From NCBI RefSeq assembly GCF_963665245.1, contig NZ_OY762267.1:1798001-1862000 (forward strand): DNA of 64,000 nucleotides, in the 5' to 3' direction. A model generated the notes under the pieces. It saw only the letters and a list, made by a program, of their open reading frames with translations. It made no database searches and had not been told where the DNA came from. The position numbers and the translations under genes are program-made. Below, piece by piece: positions 38,254 through 47,663 of this stretch. Within the stretch, counting starts at the first letter, position 1. Each line of letters opens with the position of its first letter. This DNA is from an uncultured Paludibaculum sp. Lineage in GTDB: Bacteria; Acidobacteriota; Terriglobia; Bryobacterales; Bryobacteraceae.

Positions 38254-41200
38254 GTGGAACTCTGTCGCAAATGCGGCATTGAACTCGACCTGGACGGGAC
38301 CTGTGCGGCCTGTATGCTCGCCGGCGCGTTTGGCACCGATCCAACTCCATCAGGCAGTGGTAAGCCCGAAACGGGCGGGGCCGGTACGCCCGTTGAGGCG
38401 CTCGAGTACGACAGCTTTGGGCCCTACCGCATTCTGAGCCTGCTGGGCGAAGGCGGGATGGGTGCGGTGTATTTGGCCGAGCAGACTCTTCCTCTACGGC
38501 GTCAAGTCGCGCTGAAGGTCGTGAAACTGGGCGTGAGTTTCCACCAGATCCTGTCGCGGTTTGACTACGAGCGGCAGACTCTGGCCTTGATGGACCATCC
38601 CAATATCGCGCACGTCCATGACGCCGGAGTCAGTGAGAAGGGGCGCCCTTACTTCGTAATGGAGTATGTCGACGGACTCCCCATTACCCAGTACTGCGAT
38701 CAGCACCGGCTCAACACGAGGGAGCGGTTGGAGCTGTTCATCCCCGTCTGTCTGGCTTTGCAGCATGCCCACCAGAAAGGCGTCATCCATCGGGATATCA
38801 AGCCCTCGAATGTGATGGTGACGCTGCTGGACGGCCACGCCGCGCCGAAGGTAATCGACTTCGGCATCGCCAGGGCTACGGAACAGCTGGCCGCGCCGGA
38901 AGGGTATACGCAGCTCGGACAATTCATGGGCACGCCCGAATACATGAGTCCGGAGCAGGCTGACCTGGTAACCGGCGATATCGACACGCGCTCTGATGTG
39001 TACTCCCTGGGCGTCCTGCTCTACGAATTGTTGATCGGAGCCGTACCATTCGACGCCGCGAGGTTGCGGCAGGCGAGTCTCACCGAGCTTCTGCGGATTA
39101 TTCGCGAGGAAGACGCGATCCCCATGACAGCCAAGCTGACCGGGATGGGGCAGACCGCGACCGAGATTGCCGGAAAGCGGCGAACCGACCCGTCCACGCT
39201 GCGCCGCCTGGTCCGCGGCGACTTAAATTGGGTAGTGAAGCGGGCCATGGAGAAGGACCGCCAGCGGCGCTATGCAGCCGCGTCCGACCTGGCAGCCGAC
39301 ATCCGCCGCCACCTCGACGATTTGCCGGTCCTGGCCGGCCCGCCGGGCGCGTTGTATCACGCCAGGAAATTCGTCCGCCGCTACAGGCGTTCCGTCATCG
39401 CCGCCGCAGCCGTACTGGCTGCGCTCATCGCAGGCATCTTCACCACCACTTGGCAGGCGGCGATTGCCCGTAGGGAACGCGCCGAAGCCATCGCGGCCCG
39501 CACCTTGGCGGAGGCCCGCCTGGAGGATGTTCACGCGCTGGCCGAAGCCATGCTCTTCGAGATCAACGACGACGTGAAGGATCTCGCCGGGGGCACGAAG
39601 GCGCGAGAGGCGCTGGTTCGTCTCGGCCAGCAGTATCTGAACAAAGAGGCCATGCTGGCGCAGACCAGCCCGCGCCGCAGACAGGAGCTTGCCGAGGCAT
39701 TCCTCAAAGTCGGTGACCTGCAGGGCGCGCCCGGCGAATCGAATCTGCGGGATGTTACGGGCGCCCGCCAAAGCTATGGCCGCAGCGTCGCCATTCTCGA
39801 CAAGGAGACCGCGGCATACCCGAATCAGGCCAAACTGCGTCACCTGCTCACCCTCGCCTACGTGCGCCAGGCTCAGCTCGAGGAATCGGCCTCGGCCGCC
39901 AGGACGTTTGGCTCCGTCGTCCACACATTCGCCGCCTCCTGGGCGCAATTGGACGAGCTCGAACCGTCCGTCAGAGCCATGTTGGAACGCGCCTCAATCT
40001 CCGCGAACATCTATACCGCGCAATGGCCGGCCGATCCCCAGGGGCTGCGCGACCGTTGTGACGTGATGCAGGCGCAAGGTGAGTTCGCCCAGGCTGTCAC
40101 ACTTCGCGAACGCATCCTGACGGCCAGCCCGGGCGACCCGGTCCTGCGCTGGGAACTGGCGCATGCGCAGTTGGAGCTCGGCTCGTCGCTCGTATTGAAG
40201 AACCGCCGCGAAGCCCTGCAGTGGCTCCAGCAGTGTGCCGATGCCTGCGAGAGGTTGAACCGGGAAGATCCAGCCAAGGTCCAATACCAGAGGGATCGCG
40301 CCGTCGCCCTGGGCACCATGACTCGCGTCCTTCTAAACTTGAGCCGGCTGGACGAGGCGGTTGCCTCCGCCCGTCAATCGGTCTCGATTCTCGAACAGCT
40401 CACCGCCTCCGATCGCCGCAATGCCAGCTTCCGCCTCGACCTGAGCGCCGCGCGGGTCGCGCTCTCCAACGCCTTGTACGACAGCGGGCGCGCGCAGGAG
40501 GCGCTGGAGAATGTCGCGCTGGCGGCCGCCGTCCAGGAGGAGCAGGCCGCTCGCTATCCGGACAATCCTGACTTTCCCCGGCAAGCCGCCTACAACTACC
40601 GGAACGCCGGCCGGTTCAAGACCTACATGCGGGATTTCCGGGGCGCCTTGGAGCCCTATCGCAAGGCCGAGGCGATCGACCGCAGGCTTGTCGCCGCTTA
40701 CCCCGGGCGTTTCGAGCTCCGCGAAGCTCTGCGTGCGGATTTGGATTCGATCGCCGGCGCCTTCCTCAGCCTGGGCAACACCTCGGCCGCGCTGCAAGCC
40801 TATCGCGACGCCTTCGCCGCCGTGAAGCCGGCCGGCACTGGGGAGCCCGCACCCGAGACCCTGGTCAGTCTAGCGCTCGCTCATCAAGGGTTGGCCAACG
40901 GGCTCAGGGCCATGTCGCGCTGGAGCGAAGCCATTCAGGAACAGCGCGCGGCGGTGGATATCTGGCAACGCCGTGTGGCCGGCAAGCCCGGACACCAGGG
41001 TCTGCAGCGCGCGCTGGCCCGCTCGCAGGAGGATCTGGCCCGGTTGTATGAAGGCAGCGGTGATCTCCAAGCCGCAGTAGCTGCCGCCGTCAAGGCCCGG
41101 CCGTTTCTCGAAGCCGACTTCACCGCCCATCCCCAGGATGAATCCGCACTCACGGAACTCCGCAATGCGCTCCTGTGCCTTCGAACTGCGTACCTTCGGA

Positions 41201-42522
41201 TTGCGGACTACGAGAAGGCTATCGCCGCCGCGAGGCAAGTCGTAGCTATGACCCAGCGGACCGGAGTCATCAGCAGAGCCGCCGCGAATCGCGATCTCGG
41301 AAGCGCCCTCCTGCTCTCCGGCCGCCGTGACGAAGCCCTTGCCACGTTCCGCCGCGCCCTGCCCATCCTGGATGAGACCACAGCCCCACCGGGCGCGGGC
41401 CGCTCCTATCCTATTGAGAAAGAGCCGTCGCCTTACTACAGGCACGAACTGGCTTCCAGCTACCTCGCCCTCGTGTCCGAGTTCACCGCCACCCGGCGGG
41501 AAGAGGATGCCGCAGCGATCCTCACCCGGATTCTGCCCGTCCTGGATGCCCTGGTCCGCGATCATCCCGGTAACAATCTCTATCGCGATACCCTCCTTCG
41601 TGCCTACAGGTCCGCGGCTGCCGCCTCCCTGGGATTGGGCGAGGTTGCACGATCCCTCGAGTTCGAGCAGAACGGCTTGAAGCGGGAACCTACCCCGGCA
41701 TCCCCCCGCGAGGTCGCGGAACGGGCCCTCCGTTTGGCCCGAACCGGCTCGCTCCAGCTTCGCCTCGGGTCCCGGGATGCGGCCAACGCCAGTTGGCGCC
41801 AGGCCCTGGCGGGTTTCCAGCAGGCGGCGCGTGACAGCGGCCGGCAATGGTCAGCAGGATGGGAAGACCTGAGCGCTCTCGAAACTCTCAGGCTCGCCGA
41901 ACGCGGGGCGGCCTTTGCCCTGGAAAGGCTCGGCGATGTCAGGCAGGCGCAACTGTTCCGCGACTCCAGCCATCAGCGGGCGGCCGAGGGCAAAGGCGGC
42001 GAATTATCCGCCGACCATGCGGATGCAGTGCTCGGACTCTGGAAGCTGGCCGGTGAGCGCGGCGACTACCGCCCCTACTTCCAGAACGCAACGCCATCCA
42101 ACGAGCAGTTGCAGGCCGTGTTGGCGCAAGGATGGCGGAACCAGGCGGAATTCCTGGGCGTCCTGGGAGGTCCGATTCCTCTGGCGCTGGAGGCTGCCGG
42201 CCACGCGCTCGAGTTGAGCCGCCGTTCCGTGGCAACGCGCTCGTCGGCTGAGAACCGCCTGGGCCTGGCACGAAGTCTTCAAGCGCAAGGCGATGTCTTC
42301 CGGGCTGCCGCCCGTTCCACCAGGGGCCCCGAAGCCCTTTCCTCCTACCAGCATAGCCACGATGCATACGTCGAAGCCCTGCAAATCCTCACGGCCTTGC
42401 AGCAGTCCGGCCAGCTCGTGACTGCCCGCCGCGGCAACCTCATCGTGTCCTCGAATGACTTGATCGACGCCGGGGAACGCCTGCGAATCGCTCGGGACCA
42501 GCGGGTCAGTTCCAGCCGTTAG
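38254..42522 (+). CDS. Zinc-ribbon / PknB-type Ser-Thr kinase / TPR membrane protein
   Basis: 1422 residues from a GTG at 38254, chosen for GGAGG six bases upstream; an in-frame GTG at 38230 is weaker. A short zinc ribbon (CRKCGIELDLDGTCAAC) leads. The kinase follows: GEGGMGAVYLAE near 65-76, VALKVVKLG, HRDIKPSNVMV (catalytic Asp181), DFGIA (Asp202) and GTPEYMSPEQADL. All essential residues are intact. One transmembrane helix (VIAAAAVLAALIAGIF) lies near 381-396. About 1000 residues of degenerate TPR repeats then lie outside the membrane. The cytosolic kinase would respond to ligands or proteins bound by the exterior repeats. Paired with the preceding sigma factor gene. Confidence 0.93.
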   Translation: MELCRKCGIELDLDGTCAACMLAGAFGTDPTPSGSGKPETGGAGTPVEALEYDSFGPYRILSLLGEGGMGAVYLAEQTLPLRRQVALKVVKLGVSFHQILSRFDYERQTLALMDHPNIAHVHDAGVSEKGRPYFVMEYVDGLPITQYCDQHRLNTRERLELFIPVCLALQHAHQKGVIHRDIKPSNVMVTLLDGHAAPKVIDFGIARATEQLAAPEGYTQLGQFMGTPEYMSPEQADLVTGDIDTRSDVYSLGVLLYELLIGAVPFDAARLRQASLTELLRIIREEDAIPMTAKLTGMGQTATEIAGKRRTDPSTLRRLVRGDLNWVVKRAMEKDRQRRYAAASDLAADIRRHLDDLPVLAGPPGALYHARKFVRRYRRSVIAAAAVLAALIAGIFTTTWQAAIARRERAEAIAARTLAEARLEDVHALAEAMLFEINDDVKDLAGGTKAREALVRLGQQYLNKEAMLAQTSPRRRQELAEAFLKVGDLQGAPGESNLRDVTGARQSYGRSVAILDKETAAYPNQAKLRHLLTLAYVRQAQLEESASAARTFGSVVHTFAASWAQLDELEPSVRAMLERASISANIYTAQWPADPQGLRDRCDVMQAQGEFAQAVTLRERILTASPGDPVLRWELAHAQLELGSSLVLKNRREALQWLQQCADACERLNREDPAKVQYQRDRAVALGTMTRVLLNLSRLDEAVASARQSVSILEQLTASDRRNASFRLDLSAARVALSNALYDSGRAQEALENVALAAAVQEEQAARYPDNPDFPRQAAYNYRNAGRFKTYMRDFRGALEPYRKAEAIDRRLVAAYPGRFELREALRADLDSIAGAFLSLGNTSAALQAYRDAFAAVKPAGTGEPAPETLVSLALAHQGLANGLRAMSRWSEAIQEQRAAVDIWQRRVAGKPGHQGLQRALARSQEDLARLYEGSGDLQAAVAAAVKARPFLEADFTAHPQDESALTELRNALLCLRTAYLRIADYEKAIAAARQVVAMTQRTGVISRAAANRDLGSALLLSGRRDEALATFRRALPILDETTAPPGAGRSYPIEKEPSPYYRHELASSYLALVSEFTATRREEDAAAILTRILPVLDALVRDHPGNNLYRDTLLRAYRSAAAASLGLGEVARSLEFEQNGLKREPTPASPREVAERALRLARTGSLQLRLGSRDAANASWRQALAGFQQAARDSGRQWSAGWEDLSALETLRLAERGAAFALERLGDVRQAQLFRDSSHQRAAEGKGGELSADHADAVLGLWKLAGERGDYRPYFQNATPSNEQLQAVLAQGWRNQAEFLGVLGGPIPLALEAAGHALELSRRSVATRSSAENRLGLARSLQAQGDVFRAAARSTRGPEALSSYQHSHDAYVEALQILTALQQSGQLVTARRGNLIVSSNDLIDAGERLRIARDQRVSSSR

Positions 42523-42694
42523 CTCAGACGTCCGGAGGCCGCCGCCGCGGGTTCCCGCTGCCACCACAATTCATTTTCAATACGCCTGTAACCTTCCGGA
42601 GCTTTTTTCTTATTGACGTTCAGAGGGATGCCTTCCGCACAGTTGCGGCGCATGCCGGGTGTTCGAAGGTTCAGAGGTGCCCAGGAGGGATGTT

Positions 42695-43837
42695 ATGTCA
42701 ACGGTAGCTTCCGCTTTGAGTGGAATCAGGTCGCGGTTCGGCCAAAGAACCCAGACGTCCGCGCAGCCGATGCAGATCAGGAACAAGTTCTACAACGACC
42801 TGCGGGAGTTCACCGCCTGGGAGCCGTGGGGGCAGAGGCTCGACCACCACGACGGGAATAACGAGTACATCGGAATCACCGGAATGTTCGTCAAGCAGTT
42901 CAACTACTCGGCGGAACTGCAGAAGCTGATCGATCACGGCTGGAGATCCGCCTCGGCATCCCGTCCGGCCGCGCCATCGTTACAGCCCCGGTCGGTGACC
43001 ATTGGCACGGGCCGCGGCGGCAAGGAAATCCCCTGCACCTTAAGGACGGGCTTCAAACGCCCGGCTGGCATGTTGAACGCGTGGGATCACATGCAGCTCT
43101 TTGAGCAAGTGGGCGCCTACTCCTTCCGCGGGGACCGCCGGAAGCCGGAACTCATCCGGGCCGCCCGGGGCTTCCAGCCGCCTGCCGCGCGGGCCGATGC
43201 CGCCTACATGAAAGCGATCGCCATCGAGTTTGTCGGATACCTGAAGCGCCGGGCGATTCCCGGCGTCAACATCCCCACCGAGGAGGACATGGCCGGGTAC
43301 CTCATCAATCAGGTTTCGCCAGCCGACCGCAAGCTCCTCACGGAATACCACTTCTGGCGCCAGGTGCTCTCCAACGAGCGGATGCACCTGCAGGGCATGA
43401 CCGACGATTCCTTCCTGAAAGGCTACATCTCCACCACTCGCGAAATTAAGAAGGCGAGAGAAGCGGCCGACGGGACCGCCGGAGGCGCTCATGCCAAACC
43501 GAGAAATCAGGACTTCATGGAATATGCCCGGGAAACCACTCTTGGATTCTGGGTCTACGCGTTGCGGATCGAATCCGGCTTCCTCATCAAATCCGGCAAA
43601 GGTGGAATCACGAAGCAGGAGGCGGAGATTGCTCATCTCGGCCCACTGGAATGGAAAGACGTATACGGTTTCGCCGGCACCGGCGCACTGGGCGACAGTA
43701 CCGTCTACCTCCGAAACATGTTCCAGCAGCAGGATTACAAGGCCTTCTGCCAGGTGCTGGCCCAGCTCTCGTCCGTCGTCGGCTCGGTTCCGGACGGACA
43801 CCGTCTGGAGGCTGGAAATCTGGTCAGAATCTCTTAG
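42695..43837 (+). CDS. Predicted R-S-E class ADP-ribosyltransferase (toxin-like)
   Basis: 380 residues from an ATG with AGGAGG seven bases upstream. No close family is recognised, but the order of motifs fits arginine-type ADP-ribosyltransferases of the cholera/pertussis-toxin class. SFRGDRRKPELIRAARGFQP (Arg145) matches the first-strand Y-R-x-D-x-R-x-P-x-x-I-x-x-x-GF motif. GYISTTRE (Ser246-Thr-Thr) matches the STS strand. KQEAEIAHLG (Glu309-x-Glu311) matches the E-x-E loop, followed by LEWKDVYGF. E-x-E suggests arginine as acceptor. About 135 N-terminal residues form an unassigned region. There is no signal peptide or membrane helix, and no obvious immunity gene follows, so delivery and target are unknown. 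It sits between the kinase and the sulfur cluster. Confidence 0.6.
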   Translation: MSTVASALSGIRSRFGQRTQTSAQPMQIRNKFYNDLREFTAWEPWGQRLDHHDGNNEYIGITGMFVKQFNYSAELQKLIDHGWRSASASRPAAPSLQPRSVTIGTGRGGKEIPCTLRTGFKRPAGMLNAWDHMQLFEQVGAYSFRGDRRKPELIRAARGFQPPAARADAAYMKAIAIEFVGYLKRRAIPGVNIPTEEDMAGYLINQVSPADRKLLTEYHFWRQVLSNERMHLQGMTDDSFLKGYISTTREIKKAREAADGTAGGAHAKPRNQDFMEYARETTLGFWVYALRIESGFLIKSGKGGITKQEAEIAHLGPLEWKDVYGFAGTGALGDSTVYLRNMFQQQDYKAFCQVLAQLSSVVGSVPDGHRLEAGNLVRIS

Positions 43838-43981
43838 TTCGGCGGCACGGGCTGCCGCACCCATAGAGTGACGGTTGCGGAAGTGCCTGGCGCAGGGGGC
43901 GATCGCTGCGATCCTCTCTCTGTTGGGGAAGATGAGGGGATCGCCTGGCGGGTGGATGGCAGTACCGGACCTGGAGCTACC

Positions 43982-45385
43982 ATGATCCTGAAACAATATT
44001 ATCTGGGCTGCCTCGCGCACGCCTCCTATCTGTTGGGGGACGAAGCGAGTGCCACGGCCATCATCGTCGATCCTCAGCGCGATATCCAGAAGTATCTGGA
44101 CGACGCGGAATCCTTCGGCCTGCAGATCCGCCACGTCTTCCTCAGTCACTTCCACGCCGACTTTCTCGCCGGGCATCTGGAGCTGCGCGACCAATGCGGC
44201 GCAATCATCCATCTCGGCGCCCGCGGGCAGGCAGAGTACGCCTTTACGCCCATGAAGGATGGCGACACGCTCGACTTCCCCGGACTCCGCCTGCAGGTGC
44301 TGGAAACGCCTGGCCACACCATCGAATCGATCTCGATCCTGGTCTTTGATCTCGACAAAGACGCGGCTCAGCCGCACGCCGTCCTCACCGGCGACACGCT
44401 CTTCATCGGAGACGTCGGCCGCCCGGACCTGCGGGCTTCACTCGGCTGGACGGCGAACGACCTGGGCGCTCACCTCTACGACTCCCTGCATGGCAAACTC
44501 CTGATGCTGCCGGACGAGACTCTGGTCTACCCGGCCCACGGTGCGGGCTCTTTGTGCGGAAAGTCGCTTTCCTCCGACACCGTCTCATCCCTCGGCACCC
44601 AAAGGCGCATGAACTATGCGCTGCAGCCGATGTCCAGGGAGGAGTTCATCCGCCTCGTCACGGCTGACCAGCCCGATGCGCCTCCCTACTTCACCTACGA
44701 TGCGATTCTGAACACCCGCGAGCATGCCACCCTCGACCGCAATCTCGAGCAGGTGCTTCACCCCATCGATCTCGACGAGGTCCTTTCCATGGGCGACGCC
44801 GGCGCCCAGATCCTCGACGTCCGCGATCCGGCCGAATATGCCAAGGGCCACCTGGCCGGCAGCATCAACATCGGCCTCGGCGGGCAGTACGCCACCTGGG
44901 CCGGCACCGTGCTCGACCGCACCAAGCCCATCGTGATCATCTCGGAGCCCGGTCGCGAACAGGAAGCCGCCCTGCGCCTGGGCCGCATCGGCTTCGATCA
45001 TGTCAAAGGCTATCTGGAAGGCGGCATGTCGGCGCTCGCTGACCGGTCGGACCTGGTATGGCCGACGGAACGCGTCAGCGCCCCGATCGTCGCCGAAGAA
45101 CTGGCCGGCAACAATCCGCCGCTGCTTCTCGATGTCAGGAATCCTCGAGAGTGGGCGGCCAAGCACATTGACGGCAGCTTGAATGTGCCGCTCAATCACC
45201 TGCAGGAACGCCTCGCTGAGATTCCTCGTGACCGCCGCATTGCCGTGCACTGCGCGGGCGGCTACCGGTCTTCCATCGCCGCCAGCATTCTGCATCAGAA
45301 TGGAATTACGCACCTGATTGAAATGGCCGGCGGTCTTGCCGCCTGGGAGGCGGCCAGTCTCAAACTGGCGCCCGCCGCGCTTTGA
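43982..45385 (+). CDS. Persulfide dioxygenase-rhodanese fusion (CstB-like)
   Basis: 467 residues from an ATG with GGAG five bases upstream. The N-terminal metallo-beta-lactamase domain has LSHFHADFLAGH (His56, His58, Asp60, His65), ETPGHTIESIS and LTGDTLFIGDVGRPDL, matching ETHE1/CstB persulfide dioxygenases. Two rhodanese domains follow. The first, from about 270, has no Cys at its active loop (ISEPGREQ), so it is probably inactive. The second, ending VHCAGGYRS, keeps Cys424. The enzyme would oxidise glutathione or enzyme-bound persulfide to sulfite, with the rhodanese handling thiosulfate or persulfide transfer. First gene of a likely operon with the peroxiredoxin and the sulfite-oxidase-like gene. 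Confidence 0.92.
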   Translation: MILKQYYLGCLAHASYLLGDEASATAIIVDPQRDIQKYLDDAESFGLQIRHVFLSHFHADFLAGHLELRDQCGAIIHLGARGQAEYAFTPMKDGDTLDFPGLRLQVLETPGHTIESISILVFDLDKDAAQPHAVLTGDTLFIGDVGRPDLRASLGWTANDLGAHLYDSLHGKLLMLPDETLVYPAHGAGSLCGKSLSSDTVSSLGTQRRMNYALQPMSREEFIRLVTADQPDAPPYFTYDAILNTREHATLDRNLEQVLHPIDLDEVLSMGDAGAQILDVRDPAEYAKGHLAGSINIGLGGQYATWAGTVLDRTKPIVIISEPGREQEAALRLGRIGFDHVKGYLEGGMSALADRSDLVWPTERVSAPIVAEELAGNNPPLLLDVRNPREWAAKHIDGSLNVPLNHLQERLAEIPRDRRIAVHCAGGYRSSIAASILHQNGITHLIEMAGGLAAWEAASLKLAPAAL

Positions 45386-45427
45386 TCTTCCACACCACGG
45401 ATTTCCGATCGACATAGGAGAATCACC

Positions 45428-46087
45428 ATGAGTCTGCGCATTAACGACGTAGCCCCGGACTTTTCTGCCGAAACCACACAAGGCCCCATCAACTTCCATG
45501 AGTGGATTGGAGATGGGTGGGCCATTCTTTTCTCGCACCCCAAGGACTTCACCCCGGTTTGCACCACCGAACTCGGCTACGTGGCCCGGCTGCAGCCCGA
45601 GTTCGAGAAGAGGAACTGCAAAGTGATCGGGTTGAGCGTCGACCCCGTCACCAACCACGGCAAGTGGGCCGCCGATATCGAAGAGACGCAGGGCTATGCC
45701 GTGAACTACCCGATGATCGGAGACCCGGAACTCAGCGTCGCGAAGCTCTACGACATGCTGCCCGCTGACGCAGGGACCACCTCGGACGGCCGCACGGCGG
45801 CCAATAACGCCACGGTCCGCACCGTCTTCATCGTCGGTCCCGACAAAAAGATCAAGCTGATGCTCATTTACCCGATGACCACCGGCCGCAATTTCGACGA
45901 AGTGCTGCGGGTGCTGGACTCCATGCAGCTCACCGCCGCCCATAAGGTCGCCACTCCGGTGAACTGGAAGCAGGGTGACGATGTGATCATCGTCCCCGCC
46001 GTATCCGACGAGGAAGCCAAACAGAAATACCCCAACGGCTGGAAGACGCTCAAACCGTATCTGCGCATCGTGCCCCAGCCCGAGTAA
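45428..46087 (+). CDS. 1-Cys peroxiredoxin (Prx6 family)
   Basis: 219 residues, with an ATG after a TAGGAG site. PKDFTPVCTTELGYVA holds the peroxidatic Cys45 in the P-x-x-x-T/S-x-x-C motif. The long C-terminal extension, ending WKTLKPYLRIVPQPE, is the mark of the Prx6 subfamily rather than AhpC. No resolving Cys is at the usual 2-Cys position. It reduces peroxides using an external thiol. It lies 42 bases after the persulfide dioxygenase gene, which suggests it protects against peroxides or per-thiols produced during sulfide oxidation. Confidence 0.95.
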   Translation: MSLRINDVAPDFSAETTQGPINFHEWIGDGWAILFSHPKDFTPVCTTELGYVARLQPEFEKRNCKVIGLSVDPVTNHGKWAADIEETQGYAVNYPMIGDPELSVAKLYDMLPADAGTTSDGRTAANNATVRTVFIVGPDKKIKLMLIYPMTTGRNFDEVLRVLDSMQLTAAHKVATPVNWKQGDDVIIVPAVSDEEAKQKYPNGWKTLKPYLRIVPQPE

Positions 46088-46182
46088 CGACGACCCGAGG
46101 GACCGCTGCCGCACCCGCCCTGGGCACAATCCGCGGGGAGGCGGCGCGGCGGCCCCTCAGTGTCTGCCCAGTGTGAAACCCT

Positions 46183-47583
46183 ATGCCGCTCTTCATCGTT
46201 CGACATCAGCACGATCCGGAAGCCTGCCCCGCGGCCGATCCGTACCATGGGGCCAACCTCCTCAACCACCTCAGCCGCCCCAATGTGCGGAAACACGGCG
46301 TCACCATGCAGGCCGAGGCGGTGGCGCGTGGCGAGCACACCGTCTACATGATCGTTGAGGCTGCCGACCAGAATCTGGTTCTCGACTTCATGGCGCCGTT
46401 TGCCCTCGCCGGCACCCTGGACGTCTATCCGGCCTCCACTTGCGCCGGCGTCGTGTCACGAGGCGGTTGTGGGGTCGAGGATGCGGCCGAGGATGAGACA
46501 ACGCCCGCGCTCGATCCGGAAGAGGCGTGCCAGCAGGCGATCGAGGACGGCCTGGTGGTCCATCGCGCCCACCCCCTGAACGGGGAGATCTCCGTCCCTG
46601 ACCTCATCGGCGGCGTCGTTATGCCGAACGCGCGGTTCTACATCCGCAACCACTTTCAGATCCCGAAACTCAGCAGGGAGAACTGGCGGCTCCGCGTGCA
46701 TGGGCTGGTGGACAACCCGCTCAGCCTGTCCTCGCGGGATATCGCCAACCTGCCTTCCCAGGCGAAGGTGGTGACTCTGGAATGCGCCGGCAACGGCCGT
46801 TCCACCATGGAGCCCAGGACCAGCGGCGAGCAATGGAACCTCGGCGCCGTCAGCACCGCGGAATGGACCGGTGTACCGTTGCTCGAGGTGCTCAACCGCG
46901 CCGGTGTACAGCCCAACGCGAAGCACATCGTTTTCCGCGGAGCCGATAGCGGCCTCGTGGAAGGCCACGCCGACCCGATTTTCTTCGAGCGCAGCCTCAG
47001 CCTCGACGAGGCCCGCTTCTCCGAGGCCCTGCTCGCCTATGCCATGAATGGCGAGGCGCTGCCCCTGCAGCATGGCTTTCCCCTGCGTGTGATTGTGCCC
47101 AGTTGGTATGCGGTCGCTTCAGTCAAATGGCTCACGGAAATTGAAGTCATCGACCGGCCCTTCGAGGCGTTCTACCAGACCGAACGCTATTACATCGATC
47201 GGATGATCGACGGACACGTGGAGAGGGAGCCGCTCCGGCTGCAGCGCGTGCGCAGCCTGATCACGGAACCGGCCTCGCACTCGTGCGTCGATCGCGGCGA
47301 ACTCGTGGTCCGCGGTGTGGCCTGGTCCGGCGCGGCCCCCATCGCCGGAGTGAAGGTCAAGCTGAACGATGGACCCTGGCGGGAGGCTCGACTGCTCGGA
47401 GATCGGAAGCGCCACAGTTGGCAGTGGTGGGAATTGCTCACCCGGGTGGATGAGCCCGGCGACTGCGTCATCCGGGCCCGCGCCACCGACCTGGATGGCC
47501 GGGTGCAGCCGGAAACGCCGGAGTGGAATCACTTCGGCTATTGCAACAACGCCCTTCGGCCAGTACACATCGCGGTTCGTTGA
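46183..47583 (+). CDS. Sulfite-oxidase-like molybdoenzyme with N-terminal alpha/beta domain
   Basis: 466 residues. The first about 95 residues (MPLFIVRHQHDPEACPAADP, then TVYMIVEAADQNLVLDFMAP) look like a small ferredoxin-fold domain of the kind seen as stand-alone stress proteins. The rest is the sulfite oxidase/nitrate reductase fold: ARFYIRNHFQIPKLSRENWR, LECAGNGRSTMEP with molybdenum-ligand Cys201, WTGVPLLEVLNRAGV, GFPLRVIVPSWYAVASVKW, and the C-terminal dimerisation domain with RGVAWSGAAPIAGVKVKLND. No heme domain is present, so electrons go to a separate acceptor. No signal peptide is seen, so it may act in the cytosol. It would oxidise the sulfite formed by the upstream dioxygenase. 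The fused N-domain is unusual. Confidence 0.88.
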   Translation: MPLFIVRHQHDPEACPAADPYHGANLLNHLSRPNVRKHGVTMQAEAVARGEHTVYMIVEAADQNLVLDFMAPFALAGTLDVYPASTCAGVVSRGGCGVEDAAEDETTPALDPEEACQQAIEDGLVVHRAHPLNGEISVPDLIGGVVMPNARFYIRNHFQIPKLSRENWRLRVHGLVDNPLSLSSRDIANLPSQAKVVTLECAGNGRSTMEPRTSGEQWNLGAVSTAEWTGVPLLEVLNRAGVQPNAKHIVFRGADSGLVEGHADPIFFERSLSLDEARFSEALLAYAMNGEALPLQHGFPLRVIVPSWYAVASVKWLTEIEVIDRPFEAFYQTERYYIDRMIDGHVEREPLRLQRVRSLITEPASHSCVDRGELVVRGVAWSGAAPIAGVKVKLNDGPWREARLLGDRKRHSWQWWELLTRVDEPGDCVIRARATDLDGRVQPETPEWNHFGYCNNALRPVHIAVR

Positions 47584-47663
47584 GCAGGCGGATTCACGGA
47601 TAGGTCTTCCCAGGATCCTCCGTTTTCACGACAGCCCTCGCGCATGCGTTAGCATAATCTCCA

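Noticed and set aside
42590..42625. Terminator after the kinase gene (T-run near 42605)
   Set aside because: The T-run is present but no stable stem of adequate length precedes it.
43040..44377. 445-codon minus-strand ORF
   Set aside because: Shadow of the ADP-ribosyltransferase-like and persulfide dioxygenase genes, which both have motifs and ribosome sites.
44585..46129. 514-codon minus-strand ORF
   Set aside because: Shadow of the dioxygenase and peroxiredoxin genes; no motif of its own.
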